This document shows, piece by piece, positions 1 through 12,088 of a stretch of DNA of 64,000 nt. Every line of letters starts with the position of its first letter. Positions within the stretch are counted from its first letter, which is position 1. The notes under the pieces were generated by a model, which saw nothing but the letters and a program-made list of their open reading frames with translations, searched no databases and was not told the DNA's origin. The position numbers and the translations under genes were made by a program. Origin of the DNA: Portunus trituberculatus (Eukaryota; Arthropoda; Malacostraca; Decapoda; Portunidae); contig NC_059268.1 of NCBI RefSeq assembly GCF_017591435.1, positions 4,786,481 through 4,850,480 of the forward strand. The letters are read 5' to 3'.

Positions 1-104
1 TGCGGACATCATCCTGGCCTCGTGGAAACCGGGGATGGGGAAACAATATAGATCACACCTTAAGAGATGGACACAGTCTTGTAATAGATGGGACGTTAGT
101 CCAT

Positions 105-1250
105 TTGATTATTGATACTAATAATATGACTGTTTCATTGCCACAACACAGGATTCAGAAAATCACGCAAGCCTGTGAGACACTTAGAAATAAATGTAAA
201 GATAGAATCAGGGTAGTAGCCAGAGTTATTGGTCTACTGGTTGCTGCCATTCCAGCAGTGGAGCTTAGCAAGCTAGTTAGATTACATGAATTTGGAAGTT
301 GTAAAAATTGCAGCTTTGAAAATCAAACAAGGGAACTTTGATAGTTACATGAGAATTACAGAGGGTATGAAATCTGACCTTCAATGGTGGATTCATACAT
401 TTCTAGACAGAATAGAAACTTTTTTAGAACAGGCACGGACATTGACGTCTATACGGACGCTTCAAACACAGGTTGGGGCAGCCATGTTTTCCATCAGTCT
501 GTCGCAGGTAGTTGGTCAGCTGAAGAAAGGTTGATGCACATTAATGCATTGGAGCTTAAGGCCATTCTATTAGTTTTGCAAGTGTTTGCTCCAGTTCTCA
601 AAGGAAAACACATTAAGGTCTTTTGTGACAATACTACTGCAATGACTTATGTTAATCAAATGGGTGGCATAAAATCTAGTATTTGTAATGAGATAGCCAC
701 CAATATCTGGGATTGGTGCATCACATATGATGCTTGGATAACATGTTCTCACATCCCAGGAAAGGCGAACACGTTGGCGGATTCGACGTCTCGGTTAGTT
801 AAGGATGGACATGAATGGAAACTCAATGTTAATATTTTCCAACAGTTATGCGTTATTTTTGGTACTCCTGTGATTGACTTGTTTGCATCAAGGCTCAATA
901 AACAACTACCTTGCTATTGCTCTTGGAACCCAGATCCAGGTGCAACATATTTGGATGCATTCACTTTAAACTGGTCTAGATTTAAGCTTTCATACATCTT
1001 TCCACCCTTTTCACTGATCGCTAAGTGTCTGCAGAAGTTAAGTGCAGAAGAGGCAAGAGTGTGGATGGTGGTCCCACTGTGGTTATCACAACCATGGATG
1101 GGCACACTAGTCAGGATGCTGATAGATTACCCTCGCCTCATCACGCAAAAGAGAGATGCTAGTAAACCTCTCTTCAGGGGAGGAACTTCCGATTATGAGG
1201 CACACTCAACTGATGGCGTGCCTTCTATCAGGCAGCACCTGCGAAGATGA
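105..1250 (+). pseudogene. DIRS reverse transcriptase C-terminus and RNase H, unit 1
   Basis: The first segment (105-270) reads as the end of a DIRS RT, with an IDTNNMTVSLP start. The frame then shifts near 275-290 and again near 384, where a 288-codon open stretch holds an RNase H. Its acidic residues are visible in YTDAS, ALELKAI and FCDNTTAM, followed by the KANTLADSTSR region. The C-terminal part contains the DIRS-typical DLFASRLN and FPPFSLI motifs. It ends at a stop at 1248-1250, after which recombinase sequence continues. The two frame changes make it non-functional as one protein. No ATG is a convincing start because the 5' part is missing. Confidence 0.8.
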
Positions 1251-2643
1251 GGTATTTTTGAGAAAGGTGCGGACATCATCCTGGCCTCGTGGAAACCGGG
1301 GATGGGGAAACAATATAGATCACACCTTAAGAGATGGACACAGTCTTGTAATAGATGGGACGTTAGTCCATTTGATTATTGATACTAATAATATGACTGT
1401 TTCATTGCCACAACACAGGATTCAGAAAATCACGCAAGCCTGTGAGACACTTAGAAATAAATGTAAAGATAGAATCAGGGTAGTAGCCAGAGTTATTGGT
1501 CTACTGGTTGCTGCCATTCCAGCAGTGGAGCTTAGCAAGCTAGTTAGATTACATGAATTTGGAAGTTGTAAAAATTGCAGCTTTGAAAATCAAACAAGGG
1601 AACTTTGATAGTTACATGAGAATTACAGAGGGTATGAAATCTGACCTTCAATGGTGGATTCATACATTTCTAGACAGAATAGAAACTTTTTTAGAACAGG
1701 CACGGACATTGACGTCTATACGGACGCTTCAAACACAGGTTGGGGCAGCCATGTTTTCCATCAGTCTGTCGCAGGTAGTTGGTCAGCTGAAGAAAGGTTG
1801 ATGCACATTAATGCATTGGAGCTTAAGGCCATTCTATTAGTTTTGCAAGTGTTTGCTCCAGTTCTCAAAGGAAAACACATTAAGGTCTTTTGTGACAATA
1901 CTACTGCAATGACTTATGTTAATCAAATGGGTGGCATAAAATCTAGTATTTGTAATGAGATAGCCACCAATATCTGGGATTGGTGCATCACATATTATGC
2001 TTGGATAACATGTTCTCACATCCCAGGAAAGGCGAACACGTTGGCGGATTCGACGTCTCGGTTAGTTAAGGATGGACATGAATGGAAACTCAATGTTAAT
2101 ATTTTCCAACAGTTATGCGTTATTTTTGGTACTCCTGTGATTGACTTGTTTGCATCAAGGCTCAATAAACAACTACCTTGCTATTGCTCTTGGAACCCAG
2201 ATCCAGGTGCAACATATTTGGATGCATTCACTTTAAACTGGTCTAGATTTAAGCTTTCATACATCTTTCCACCCTTTTCACTGATCGCTAAGTGTCTGCA
2301 GAAGTTAAGTGCAGAAGAGGCAAGAGTGTGGATGGTGGTCCCACTGTGGTTATCACAACCATGGATGGGCACACTAGTCAGGATGCTGATAGATTACCCT
2401 CGCCTCATCACGCAAAAGAGAGATGCTAGTAAACCTCTCTTCAGGGGAGGAACTTCCGATTATGAGGCACACTCAACTGATGGCGTGCCTTCTATCAGGC
2501 AGCACCTGCGAAGATGAGGTATTTTTGAGAAAGGTGCGGACATCATCCTGGCCTCGTGGAAACCGGGGATGGGGAAACAATATAGATCACACCTTAAGAG
2601 ATGGACACAGTCTTGTAATAGATGGGACGTTAGTCCATTTGAT
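110..2643 (+). repeat. Tandem repeat of a 1267-bp unit (110-1376 and 1377-2643)
   Basis: Bases 1-109, 1268-1376 and 2535-2643 are the same sequence, and the two full units match base for base as far as I could compare them, except G729 versus T1996 (an Asp codon in unit 1, Tyr in unit 2). Each unit runs from the end of RT through RNase H into the start of the recombinase. Bases 1-109 already belong to the recombinase start, so at least one more unit must lie left of the window. The period is not a multiple of three, so the reading frame changes from one unit to the next. Either a very recent duplication or an assembly artefact. Confidence 0.9.
1372..2517 (+). pseudogene. DIRS reverse transcriptase C-terminus and RNase H, unit 2
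   Basis: Second unit of the tandem array, with the same frame changes as unit 1, so the lesions were inherited rather than acquired twice. The only difference found is one Asp-to-Tyr codon change within the RNase H part (T1996). The RNase H frame ends at 2517. The recombinase start follows directly in the same frame after that single stop, an arrangement that a fused or read-through polyprotein would leave. Confidence 0.8.
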
Positions 2644-3468
2644 CCCACTGTCTTAAACATCATAAATTTTCTATCTGAAACTTTCAACAGGAATGTGGGT
2701 TATAAGTTGGTCAACACTGCAAGAAGTGCCCTCTCGTCACTAGGGATTGTCGTGAATGGATACAGAGCGGGTAATCATCCATTAGTCATCAGGTTCATGA
2801 AGGGCATATTTAGCCTAAGACCACCATCAACTAGATACACGGAAATGTGGAATGTTTAGCCAGTTCTGACAATGTTAACATCTATGTATCATTTGCACAT
2901 TTTGACACTTAAGGATTTATCGTTGAAATTGGTTATGCTAATGGCATTGACTCAAGCAGCTAGAGTAAAAACTTTGCACCTGTTGTGTACACAGGGTATG
3001 AACATAGATAAAGATTTCATTTAAGTTTATTTAAGGGAAAACATTAAGCAGTGTCGGCCTACATTTAATATACGGACTATTAAATTTCAAGCATATTCTA
3101 AGGACTCACGTTTATGTGTTTGTGCAACATTGAAACATTATTTTGAAAGGACCGAGGGACTCAGACAGGAGTTTTCCCAGTTCAACGATACGTTACTCAT
3201 CAGTTACATTAAACCACACAAGCCGGTTACTAAAGTTTCCATATCCCGATGGATTCAAACAATGCTTCATAGGTCAGGAGTGGATACATCAAGATTTACT
3301 GCGGGTAGTGTTAGACCTGCCGCAGTATCTAAAGCCAAGGCTATGTCAATACCCAGTGCTTGTATTATGTCCAAAGCGGGATGGACACAAGAAAGTACTT
3401 TTGCAAAGTACTATGACAAACAAATTGTTAAAGAAGTAGACTCTTTTCAAGAAGCAGTGTTGGAGTAG
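2518..3468 (+). pseudogene. DIRS tyrosine recombinase, decayed
   Basis: Tyrosine recombinases cut and join DNA through a catalytic Arg, a His-x-x-Arg pair and a nucleophilic Tyr. The first Arg is visible at 2962-2964 (QAARVKTL) and the C-terminal STFAKYYDK carries the Tyr (3409-3414). In the second box the sequence reads TAGSVRPA: the Arg (3313) is kept but a Gly (3304) sits where the family normally has His. In-frame stops occur at 2857-2859 and 3022-3024 in an otherwise continuous frame. Gene order after RNase H fits DIRS. Non-functional on three counts. Confidence 0.82.
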
Positions 3469-3471
3469 GTT

Positions 3472-3802
3472 GGTTACTCTTTTGTGTTACAATTGTATTC
3501 TTATGTTTGGATATTGAAAAAAAAAAAAAAAAATTGCTTAAAAATTACTTTTGCAAGTTTATTGGGACAAAGGTAGTGTGGCAGAAGTTGGAATTGCCAG
3601 AGTGGTTTTGTTACTCTCTTAAAATACAGATGTATTTGAAATTTGGTATAGAGGTTCAATTGTAATGGGTAGTGAACTTCATGTGATAATGGATTTATGT
3701 ATAATGAAATTTCCAATGCAGAATCGTGGTTTTTGATCCCATATCACAATGCTTTTGAGAGGCAGTTGTTTAGGCACGACACCCACATGGCTTTAAAGCC
3801 TC
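3472..3802. other. DIRS 3' flank, no gene seen
   Basis: Non-coding stretch between the recombinase stop and the terminal repeats. It contains a short A tract at about 3518-3533. It could be the 3' untranslated part of the DIRS element. Confidence 0.5.
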
Positions 3803-4175
3803 ATGTAGGAATCTCCACGTGGCAGAAGGTGATTTGACGAAGTAAAATTATAAAGTATATGAGACTTACCGTAGGTCAGTTGAAGTATGCTTTGGATTTT
3901 AGGAGTCAAATCACATCTGCCGTAGTGGAGATTTTTACATGCCCACCACTTCCCACCCTTGTTCACATGTTTTACAAGGATTACTTGTATTTATGATTAA
4001 TTACATGTTAGCTGATATCATGTGGGCGTTCGTGGCTTTGAAGTCTGACTGGCCGGTGTGCGGATGGCTTATCTCATGTAAAAATTTCCACTACGGCAGA
4101 GGTGATTTGACTCCTAAAATCCAAAGCATACTTCAACTGACCTACGGTAAGTCTTGTATACTTTATAATTTTTTT
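3803..4175. repeat. Inverted and direct repeats at the DIRS 3' end
   Basis: An arm at about 3845-3943 is the reverse complement of about 4076-4175, with few mismatches and a spacer of about 130 bp. A diverged direct copy of the right arm is also present at about 3803-3837. DIRS elements end in inverted terminal repeats plus an internal complementary region, so these may be its termini. A separate foldback element is the alternative. The right arm abuts LINE-A sequence at about 4170. Confidence 0.65.
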
Positions 4176-4199
4176 CATCATATCTTTATCCATGTAATG

Positions 4200-6538
4200 A
4201 AATGCCACTCTTATATTAATCAACATCCTATAAGATAGTCCAAATATCTTGTTTATGTGTTTATCAGGGCTCAGATTTTCTTGTATGATCACTCCAAGAT
4301 CTTTTTCCTATTTAGTCTTTGTTATTTGCTCCTCTCCCATCAGATAGTTCCATAATGGTCTTCTCTTACTCTTCCCTAGTTCCATTATGTGACATTTCTT
4401 GGCATTAAATTCTAATTTCCACTCCTTGCTCCATTTATAGATCTTATTTAAATCTCCCTGTAGCAGTATACAGTCCTCTCTGGTTTTGATAACTTTTAGC
4501 AACTTTGCATCATCAGCAAATAAATTCATATAGCTGTTTACTCCAATGTGAATGTCGTTTACATAAACTTGAAACTTAATGGGGGCTAACACTGACCCTT
4601 GTGGCACCCCACTAGTTACTTTACTCCAAGATGAGTATGTATCTCTGATCACAGCTCTCATTTCTCTATCCTTCAAATAATCTCTTGTCCATTCGCAGTC
4701 CTCCTATGTTCTCAAGTTTCCAAAGAAGTCTTCTGTGAGGGACTTTATCAAATGCCTTTTTAATGTCCATGTATACTGTGTCTACCCATCCATCTCTGCT
4801 TTCAAGTCTTGCAATAACCCTGCAGTAGAAGCTTAATAAGTTTGATACACATGACAGCCCTGTCCTGAACCCAAATTGTCTGTTCGATATGACTTGCTCC
4901 TCTTCTAGAAATTTAACCCGTTTTTCTTTGATAATTGTTTCACATAACTTCCCTACAACACTTGTAAGTGACACTGGTCTATAGTCTAGTGGTTCAGTTG
5001 CCTTTCCTCCTTTAAATATTGATATTACATTGGCTCTCTTCCACTCTAGTGGAACTTTCCCTTCATTTATTGAACTTTTAACTATTTCCCAAATTAGCTC
5101 CAGTAATTGCTTTTTACATTCTTTTAACATCCAGCCTGATACACCATCTGGCCCCATTGCTTTCCTGACTTCTAACTTGTCCAGTAATCTTCCAATAACC
5201 TCTTTATGAACTGCAATTTCCTGTAATCCTAGGCAATTCAATGTCCTATTAGGTTCTGTGAAATCATCTTCAGTGAATACCGTTTTGAAGCTTTCATTCA
5301 TTATTTCACACATTTTTTTCTCTGTTTGGTATGTCTTTCCTTCTTTAAATATTTTTTCAATTGTTTCCTTATTCTTTGTTTTGCTGTTTATAAACTTGTA
5401 GAAAAGTTTTGGTTCATCCTTGCTTTTATCCACTATATCCTTCTCAAACTTTCTTCCTCTCTCCTTACTCTAATATATTCATTTCTAGTATCTTTGTACT
5501 GCTGTACTGCTTTAAAAGCTTCTTCCACGCTTTATACTTTGCCTTTTTTGCTTGTAAGCATCTAGCATTGTACCATGCATGTATTTCTTTATGAACTCTA
5601 TAAACAGGAACAAAACTTTTTTACTCCTTCATTGTATTCCTGTAAGAATATGTCATATTTCTCTTCTACCTTCTTGCACATATTATTCCACTCAATATCA
5701 GCAAAATAATTCCTTTGTTTTTCAAAATCTGCTCTTGCATAATCTAATCTCTCATTTATAGTCCTCTCTGTATCTTATCTCATCTTCCTCCTGCATTTGC
5801 ATCTCTAATGTCACAAGATCACTTTTCCCAATTGGACTAAGGAATTGTATGATTGGAGGGGACTCTGGTTTTTTTGTGAAGACTAGGTCAAGTAACGATG
5901 GTTCCTCTTCCCCCCTGTATCTTGTTGACTCTTCTACCCACTGGTCCATTGTATTAACCATAGTGGCATAGTCATCTGCAACACTTTCTCACTCCATTGC
6001 CCAGCATTGTCCATTACTTCCATCTCTCCCCAGTTTATTTTTTTACGGTTAAAGTCTCCAACTACGAGCATTCTTCTATCTCTTCTTATCATACGAGTAT
6101 CATCCAGATACTTTATCGTCTCTCTTTGCATATCTTTATGCTCTTCTGATCCCCATGTATTAGTCTTTGGTGGAACATATATAACTATAATTTTCTCTTC
6201 TTCAAATCTTCTATTCTGATTGTTACTCCCAATGCTTCTACTTTGTCCTCTCCATATTGCACATCCTCCACACAAATGTTATCATGAACCATTATTAGCA
6301 CTCCTACTCCCCCTTTATCCTTCCTGTCCCTCCTCCAGGTATTATATCCTTCTTCTTTAAAGTTGACATGTATCTCACTCTTCAGTTTTGTTTCAACGAT
6401 ACACATTACATCTGCCTTTTTCTCTTTCAAATAGTACCGAACTTCCAAAATACTTGATAACAAACTATCTATGTTAGTAGAAGTCACTCTTAATTTATTG
6501 CCTCCTCCACGACCTCCTCTTTTTTCCTTAAGTACCAC
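4200..6538 (-). pseudogene. LINE-A copy 1 ORF2 (endonuclease and reverse transcriptase)
   Basis: The endonuclease part shows TNIDSLLSS, a catalytic-type ETK motif, YVPPKTNTW and VGDFNRKKINW, then GKSDLVTLEM. The RT shows GPDGVSGWML, YRPVSLTS, QFGFRTG, the metal-binding [20 protein letters not shown] and FADDAKL (catalytic box). The frame shifts near 6230, 5950, 5750-5430 and 4670, and the 3' end is missing after AFHYMDKDMMKK. Dead copy. Confidence 0.8.
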
Positions 6539-7539
6539 TTCTTTAGTCTCATATCCAGAACCCTCCAGTAAAAATTCTTCTCTATCTCTGTCCTTTTCTC
6601 TTTTTTTTTTTTTGCCTTAGCCTCACTTCTTAGCACTTTCTCCTTTTCCCTTTCCTCTAAGTCCATATCTTTTTTTACCCATATTTCCTTGTGATCGTCA
6701 GCTAACTTCCTTTTTCTAGCTACTATTTCTTCTACAGCCACTTGAGATCTCATTTTCACCTTCATTGGTCTCTTACCCCCTTCAGAGTACCTTCCCAGCC
6801 TAACTACTTCCTTCACCTCCTGGTCAAATTCTTGTGTGCTATCTTGTACCCTTTTGATAACTATTTTGGCCATTTCCCTTTCTTCACGTTCTCTTGTGAA
6901 TTTATTTGGATTTTTCTTTTCTCTCATCCCATAGATCACGAAGCTCTTTTTCTTGTCCACTGCATCCCGTACCATACTTTCCTTTTCTTTGATAACTTTG
7001 ATTACAGCAACATTTGTGTTCTCGTGAATTTGTCTCTTTACCACTTTTGGAAATTTGACTTTTTCTTCCTCTTGTTCTTGTTTCCATTAATTTCTTAGTT
7101 CTTTCACTTTGTTTTCACCTAGACCACCTTCTATCCTGTCTGTAACCCCTTGCTGCACTTTATCCTGCAAGTTCTGGCATGTGGTTTTTAGAGCGTCATT
7201 TTGCGTCCTTATTTCTAAAATCTCCTCTTTTAATTCCTGGTTTATTCCACTGAACTTTTCACATTCAGTTATTCTCAATTTTAATGCTGTGTTTTCTGTT
7301 ACCAGTCGGTCATGTTTGTCCACGAGACTGGACATCGCCTCCTTCATATATCTTAATTCTCTCTCCACATTTACAACTCTCCTCGTATTTCCTCATTCGT
7401 CTTGGAAACCCGAGAAATCCTTATCTATAATATCCTCAGTCAGTTTTCTTAAACCAATAGGTGTTTCTATATAGCGTTGATTTTCTGCCGGCGTATGTTT
7501 TGGTTCCTCCATGCGCCTGGCAGCACTACTTGGTTCCAT
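6490..7539 (-). pseudogene. LINE-A copy 1 ORF1
   Basis: Likely start at 7539 (MEPSSAARRM). The protein has a long Glu/Lys-rich coiled coil (about 7368-7087), then a segment with EVVRLGRYSEGGKRPMKV that resembles the RNA-binding part of ORF1 proteins. The C-terminal part ends in the FYWRVLDMRLKKWYL motif also found in copies 6 and 7. Frame changes near 7370 and 7060 break it. ORF1 proteins coat the element RNA; that role is known for the class and inferred here. Confidence 0.7.
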
Positions 7540-7708
7540 ATCTCACTCTTTATCTATGCCTTGGCTATTCGTAATCTAACACTTATTTCATTTGGAGACA
7601 GGAGAACATTATGCCCCCCCTCCCCCTGTACATACGTCTAGGCCTGGGTCCAGTTCTTTTACAGCACCCTCCGTGAACAGCTCAGACACGTCCGACCTCG
7701 CTGATGGC

Positions 7709-9974
7709 TGGTGTATTTACCTAGTTGCAGTTTTACAGGGCCTGGGCTTTATGCTCGTGTGGCTCCGTCTCCATATCTAAACTCATCTAGTTTTTCTTTA
7801 AAACTATGTACACTCTTTGCTGACACCACTTCCTCACTCAAACTGTTCCAAGTCTCAACACATCTTTGTGGGAAACTAAATTTTTTAACATCTCTCAGAC
7901 ATCTTCACTTCCTCAGTTTCTTACTATGCGATCTTGTGCTTCTAATGTCATATTCTTCTCTCAGGATTAGTTTCTCATTATCCACTTGATCCATTCCGTT
8001 ACTCAATTTATAAACTTGTATCAGATGTCCTCTCTCTCTTCTCTGTTCCAGAGTTGGTAGATCCATAGCTTCTATTCTCTCTTCATATGTAATCCCTTTA
8101 AATTCTGGAACCATTCTTGTAAAATATTTTGTAGTCTCTCCAATTTCCTTATGTGTCTCTTTTTATGGGGGGTCCACACAACTCCTGTATATTCCAATCT
8201 AGGTCTTATTTTAGTAATTATCAATTTCTTCATCATTTCTTTGTCCATATAGTGAAATGCTAATCCAATATTCCTTGGCAAATTATACGTCTCTCTTAAA
8301 ATTCTATCAATATGGCTTACCGGTTGATTGTTTTCTTCCATTTACTCCCAAGTCCTTTTCCTTTTTTACTTTTTCTAGTTCTACTCCATCTCCCATCTTA
8401 TAGATTCCCACGGGTCGTCTTTCACTTTTTCCCATTTCCATGACATGGCTTTTGTCCACATTGAATTCCATCTCCCATTTTTTACTCCATTTCCAGATCT
8501 TGTTTAAGCCTTCCTGTAGTATTTCACAATCCTCTTTTTGTTTAATGACTCTGCACAGTTTCGCATCGTCCAAAACAGATTTATGTAGCTGTTCACTCCC
8601 TCTGGCATGTCGTTTATATATACGAGAAAAAGTATTGGCGCCAATACTGGCCCCTGTGGCACTCTGCTGTCTACTGTTCTCCACTTGGACTTCATATCTT
8701 TAACTATCGTCCTTATTTCTCTCCCCCTCAAGTAATTTTTCATCCATCTCAATGTGCTTCCTTTTAAGCCACCCTTCTCCTCTAACTTCCATAGTAATCT
8801 TTCATGTGGCACTTTATCAAACACCTTTTTTAAATCTAAATAAATACAGTCAATCCATCCCTCTCTCTCTTGTACTTTATCAACTATTCTAGAGTAGAAA
8901 CTCAATAAATTTGTTACACATGACTGACCTTTTCTAAAACCAAATTGGCTATTTGATAATATTTTGTTGTCTTCAAGAAACTCAATCCATTGCTTCTTTA
9001 TTACTTTTCACACATCTTGCATATTACACTAGTTAGTGATACCGGTCTGTAATTTAAGGGTTCTTCCTTCCTTCCGCTCTTATATATGGGAACCACCTCA
9101 GCTCTTTTCCACTCCACTGGCACTGTTCCATTTTCTATTGAGCATTTTATGATGTTGTATATAGGACTTGCTAGTTCTTCCCTACATTCTTTCAGTATTC
9201 TGCCTGAGACTTCATCTGACCAATTGCCTTTTCCTCATCTAGTTCCGTCATCACCTTTTTTATTTCAAGCTGGGTTAATTTAATCTCTTTCATATGGACA
9301 GTCTCTCTATTACCCTGTGGTCTTTCAAATTTGGATTCCTTAGTAAAGACCTCCTGAAATTTACTATTTAACAGTTCTGCCATACTTTTTGGGTCTTCCA
9401 CCATTCCGTTCTCTCCTTTTAACCTTTCTATTGTTTCTTTTTGTATTATTTTTCCATTTATAAATCTGTAGAACAATTTTGGTTGTTCCTTACATTTTTC
9501 GACAATGTCCTTTTCATAGTTCCTTTCTACTTCCTTTCTCACCTTAACATATTCATTTCTTGCTGTTTTGAAGTTTTCCTTATTTTCTGGATTTCTGTTT
9601 CTTCACCTTTTCCATGCTCCATCTCGTTTCTCCTTTGCCCTAGCACATCTTGCATTAAACCAATCTTTCTTTCCTTTTTCTTTAGGTCTATATTTCGGGA
9701 CATATTCCCTGACTCCTGTTTTGTATACTACCAAAAATAAGTTATATTTCTCTTGAACCGTTTCTGAGTTTTCCATCTCCTCCCAGTTTACTTTTTTAAA
9801 ATAGCTCTTGAGGTTCTCAATATCAGCCTTTCTGTAGTTTAATCGGTCTCCTTTGTATGATTCATCTCTATCTTCCTTTCCTTCTTCTATATCCATTTCT
9901 AATATTATATGGTCACTCTTTCCCAATGGGCACTTATATCTTATATCATCGTTAATTTGTATATCCCTTGTAAA

Positions 9975-9980
<6 letters not shown>
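7709..9980 (-). pseudogene. LINE-A copy 2, 5'-truncated ORF2 with 3' end
   Basis: Starts (minus strand) inside the endonuclease at 9980 with the sequence that follows CTAG, and runs to the LINE-A 3' end at about 7711 (reads AACTAGGTAAATAC). It carries endonuclease, RT (DLKKVFDKVP; the FADD box is broken by a two-base loss near 8570) and the family C-terminal domain ([21 protein letters not shown]). Its first 300 codons are very close to copy 7 at 59276-59917, so the family was active recently. Its 5' edge touches a (TG)n tract directly. Confidence 0.8.

Positions 9981-10008
<28 letters not shown>
9981..10008. repeat. (TG)n tract joining LINE-A copies 2 and 3
   Basis: Perfect TG dinucleotide run. 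On the minus strand it is the (CA)n tail of copy 3, and copy 2 begins immediately after it. Confidence 0.95.
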
Positions 10009-11260
10009 ATTTACCTAGTTGTAGTTTTACAGGGCCTGGGCTTTATGCTCGTGTGGCCCAGTGTCCATATCTACACTTATCCAATCTTACTTTAAAAGTA
10101 TGCACACTCGTTGCAGACACTACTTCTTCATTTAAACTGTTCCACGTCTCAATACATCGTTGCGGGAAACTATATTTTCTAACATCTCTCAGACATCTTC
10201 CTTTTCTCAGCTTTTTACTGTGCGATCTTGTGCTTCGGATGTCATATTCTTCTCTCAGGATCAGTTTCTCATTATCCACTTGGTCCATTCCGTTGATCAA
10301 TTTATAAACTTGTATCAGGTCTCCTCTCTCCCTTCTTTGTTCCAGGGTTGGTAGATCCATAGCCTTTAGTCTCTCCTCATATGTCATCCCTTCAAATTCT
10401 TGAATCATTCTTGTAGCCATTTTTTGTAGTCTCTCCAATTTCTTGATGTGTTTCTTTTTATGAGGAGTCCACACTACTCCTACATATTCCAATCTGGGTC
10501 TTATTATGGTACTTATCAATTTCTTCATCATATCTTTGTCCATATAGTGAAATGCTATTCCAATATTCCTTAGCAAATTATGTTTCTCTAAAAATTCTAT
10601 CAATATGGCTTACTGGTTGATTGTGTTCTTCCATCGTCACTCCTAAGTCCTTTTCCTTTTTAACTTTCTCCAGTTCTACTCCATCTCCCATCTTATAGAT
10701 TCCCACAGGTCGTCTTTCACTCTTTCCCATTTCTATGACATGGCTTTTGTTCACATTGAATTCCATTTCCCACTTTTTACTCCATTCCCAGATCTTATTT
10801 AGGTCTTCTTGCAGTATTTCACAATCCTCTTTTTGCTTTATAACTCTGCACAGTTTCATATCATCTGCAAATAGATTTATGCAGCTGTTCACTCCTTCTG
10901 GCATGTCGTAAATATAAATGAGGAAAAGTATTGGTGCCAATACTGACCCCTGTGGCACTTCGCTTTCTACTGCTCTCCACTTGGACTTCATATCTTTAAC
11001 TACCATCCTTATTTCTCTCCCCCTCAAATAATTTTCTATCCATCTCAATGTGCTTCCTTTTAAGCAACCCCCCTTCTCTAACTTCCATAATAATCTTGCA
11101 TGTGGCACTTTGTCAAACGCCTTTTTTAAATCCAAATAAATACAGTCAACCCATCCCTCTCTCTCTTGTACTCTATCAACTATTCTAGAAGAGAAACTCA
11201 ATAAATTAGTTACACACGACCGTCTTTTTCTAAAACCAAATTGGCTATTTGATATCAATT
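10009..11260 (-). pseudogene. LINE-A copy 3, RT half and 3' end
   Basis: Begins (minus strand) in the RT at SNSQFGFRKRRSCVTNLLSF and continues through DLKKAFDKVP, a PQGSVLAP box and FADDMKLCR to a C-terminal domain (10603-10043) and the standard 3' end. Two long open stretches (11258-10578 and 10603-10043) are split by a single frame change near 10590, so this copy is young. Both ends abut (TG)n tracts. Confidence 0.85.
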
Positions 11261-11285
11261 TGTGTGTGTGTGTGTGTGTGTGTGT
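11261..11285. repeat. (TG)n tract joining LINE-A copies 3 and 4
   Basis: Perfect TG run; the tail of copy 4 on the minus strand and the 5' boundary of copy 3. Confidence 0.95.
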
Positions 11286-12086
11286 ATTTACCTAGTTGTA
11301 GTTTTACAGGGCCTGGGCTTTATGCTCGTGTGGTCCCGTCTCCATATCTACACTTATCCAATTTTTCTTTAAAACTATGTACACTCTTTGCTGATACCAC
11401 TTCCTCACTCAAACTGTTCCAAGTCTCAACACATCTTTATGGAAACTAAATTTTTAACATCTCTCAGACATCGTCCCTTCCTTAGTTTCTTACTATGCGA
11501 TCTTGTGCTTCTAAAGTCATATTCTTCTCTCAGGATCAGTTTCTCATTATCCACTTCATCCATTCCGTTAATCAATTTATAAACTTGTATCAGATCCCCT
11601 CTCTCTCTTCTCTGCTCCAAGGTTGGTAGATCCATTGCCTTTAGTCTCTCCTCATATGCCATCCCTTTAAATTCTGGAACCATTCTTGTAGCCATTTTTG
11701 TAGTCTCTCTAATTTTCTTATGTGTTTCTTTTTATGGGAGTCCACACAACTCCTGCATATTCCAATCTAGGTCTTATTTTAGTACTTATCAATTTCTTCA
11801 TCATTTCCTTGTCCATATAGTGAAATGCTAATCCAATATTCCTTAGCAAATTATACGTCTCTCTGAAAATTCTATCAATATGGCTAACCGGTTGACTATT
11901 TTCTTCCATTGTCACTCCCAAGTCCTTTTCCTTTTTTACTTTTTCTAGTTCTACTCCATCTCCCATCTTATAGATTCTCACTGGTCGTCTTTCACTTTTT
12001 CCCATTTCCATGACATGGCTTTTGTCCACATTGAATTCCATCTCCCATTTTTTGCTCCATTTCCAGATCTTGTTTAAGTCTTCCTG

Positions 12087-12088
<2 letters not shown>
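11286..12088 (-). pseudogene. LINE-A copy 4, C-terminal domain and 3' end
   Basis: Begins (minus strand) just after the RT catalytic box, at LQEDLNKIWKWSKKWEMEF, and runs through [27 protein letters not shown] and [12 protein letters not shown] to the usual 3' end. Very similar to copies 2 and 5. Bounded on both sides by (TG)n. Confidence 0.82.

Larger units (their letters stand above)
1..3471 (+). mobile_element. DIRS-type retrotransposon, 3' half, internally tandem-duplicated
   Basis: DIRS elements copy through RNA and integrate as circles with a tyrosine recombinase. In order, the sequence holds the C-terminal end of a DIRS reverse transcriptase, an RNase H, the downstream region typical of DIRS (with motifs such as DLFASRLN and FPPFSLI) and a tyrosine recombinase. 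The 5' part lies beyond the window start. Copies of the RT-RNase H block share the same frameshifts, so the element was already decayed before the tandem amplification. The recombinase carries two in-frame stops. The call rests on domain order and motifs; the exact DIRS subgroup is not resolved. Confidence 0.85.
4176..7708 (-). mobile_element. LINE-A copy 1 (non-LTR, CR1/Jockey group), nearly full length but decayed
   Basis: Reading on the minus strand: a 5' leader (about 7708-7540), ORF1 (coiled coil and RNA-binding-like region), then ORF2 (endonuclease and reverse transcriptase), with the 3' end lost at the repeat near 4175. It is more diverged than the other LINE-A copies here, so an older subfamily. 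Clade assignment to the CR1/Jockey group rests on an APE-type endonuclease followed by RT with no RNase H. Confidence 0.8.
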
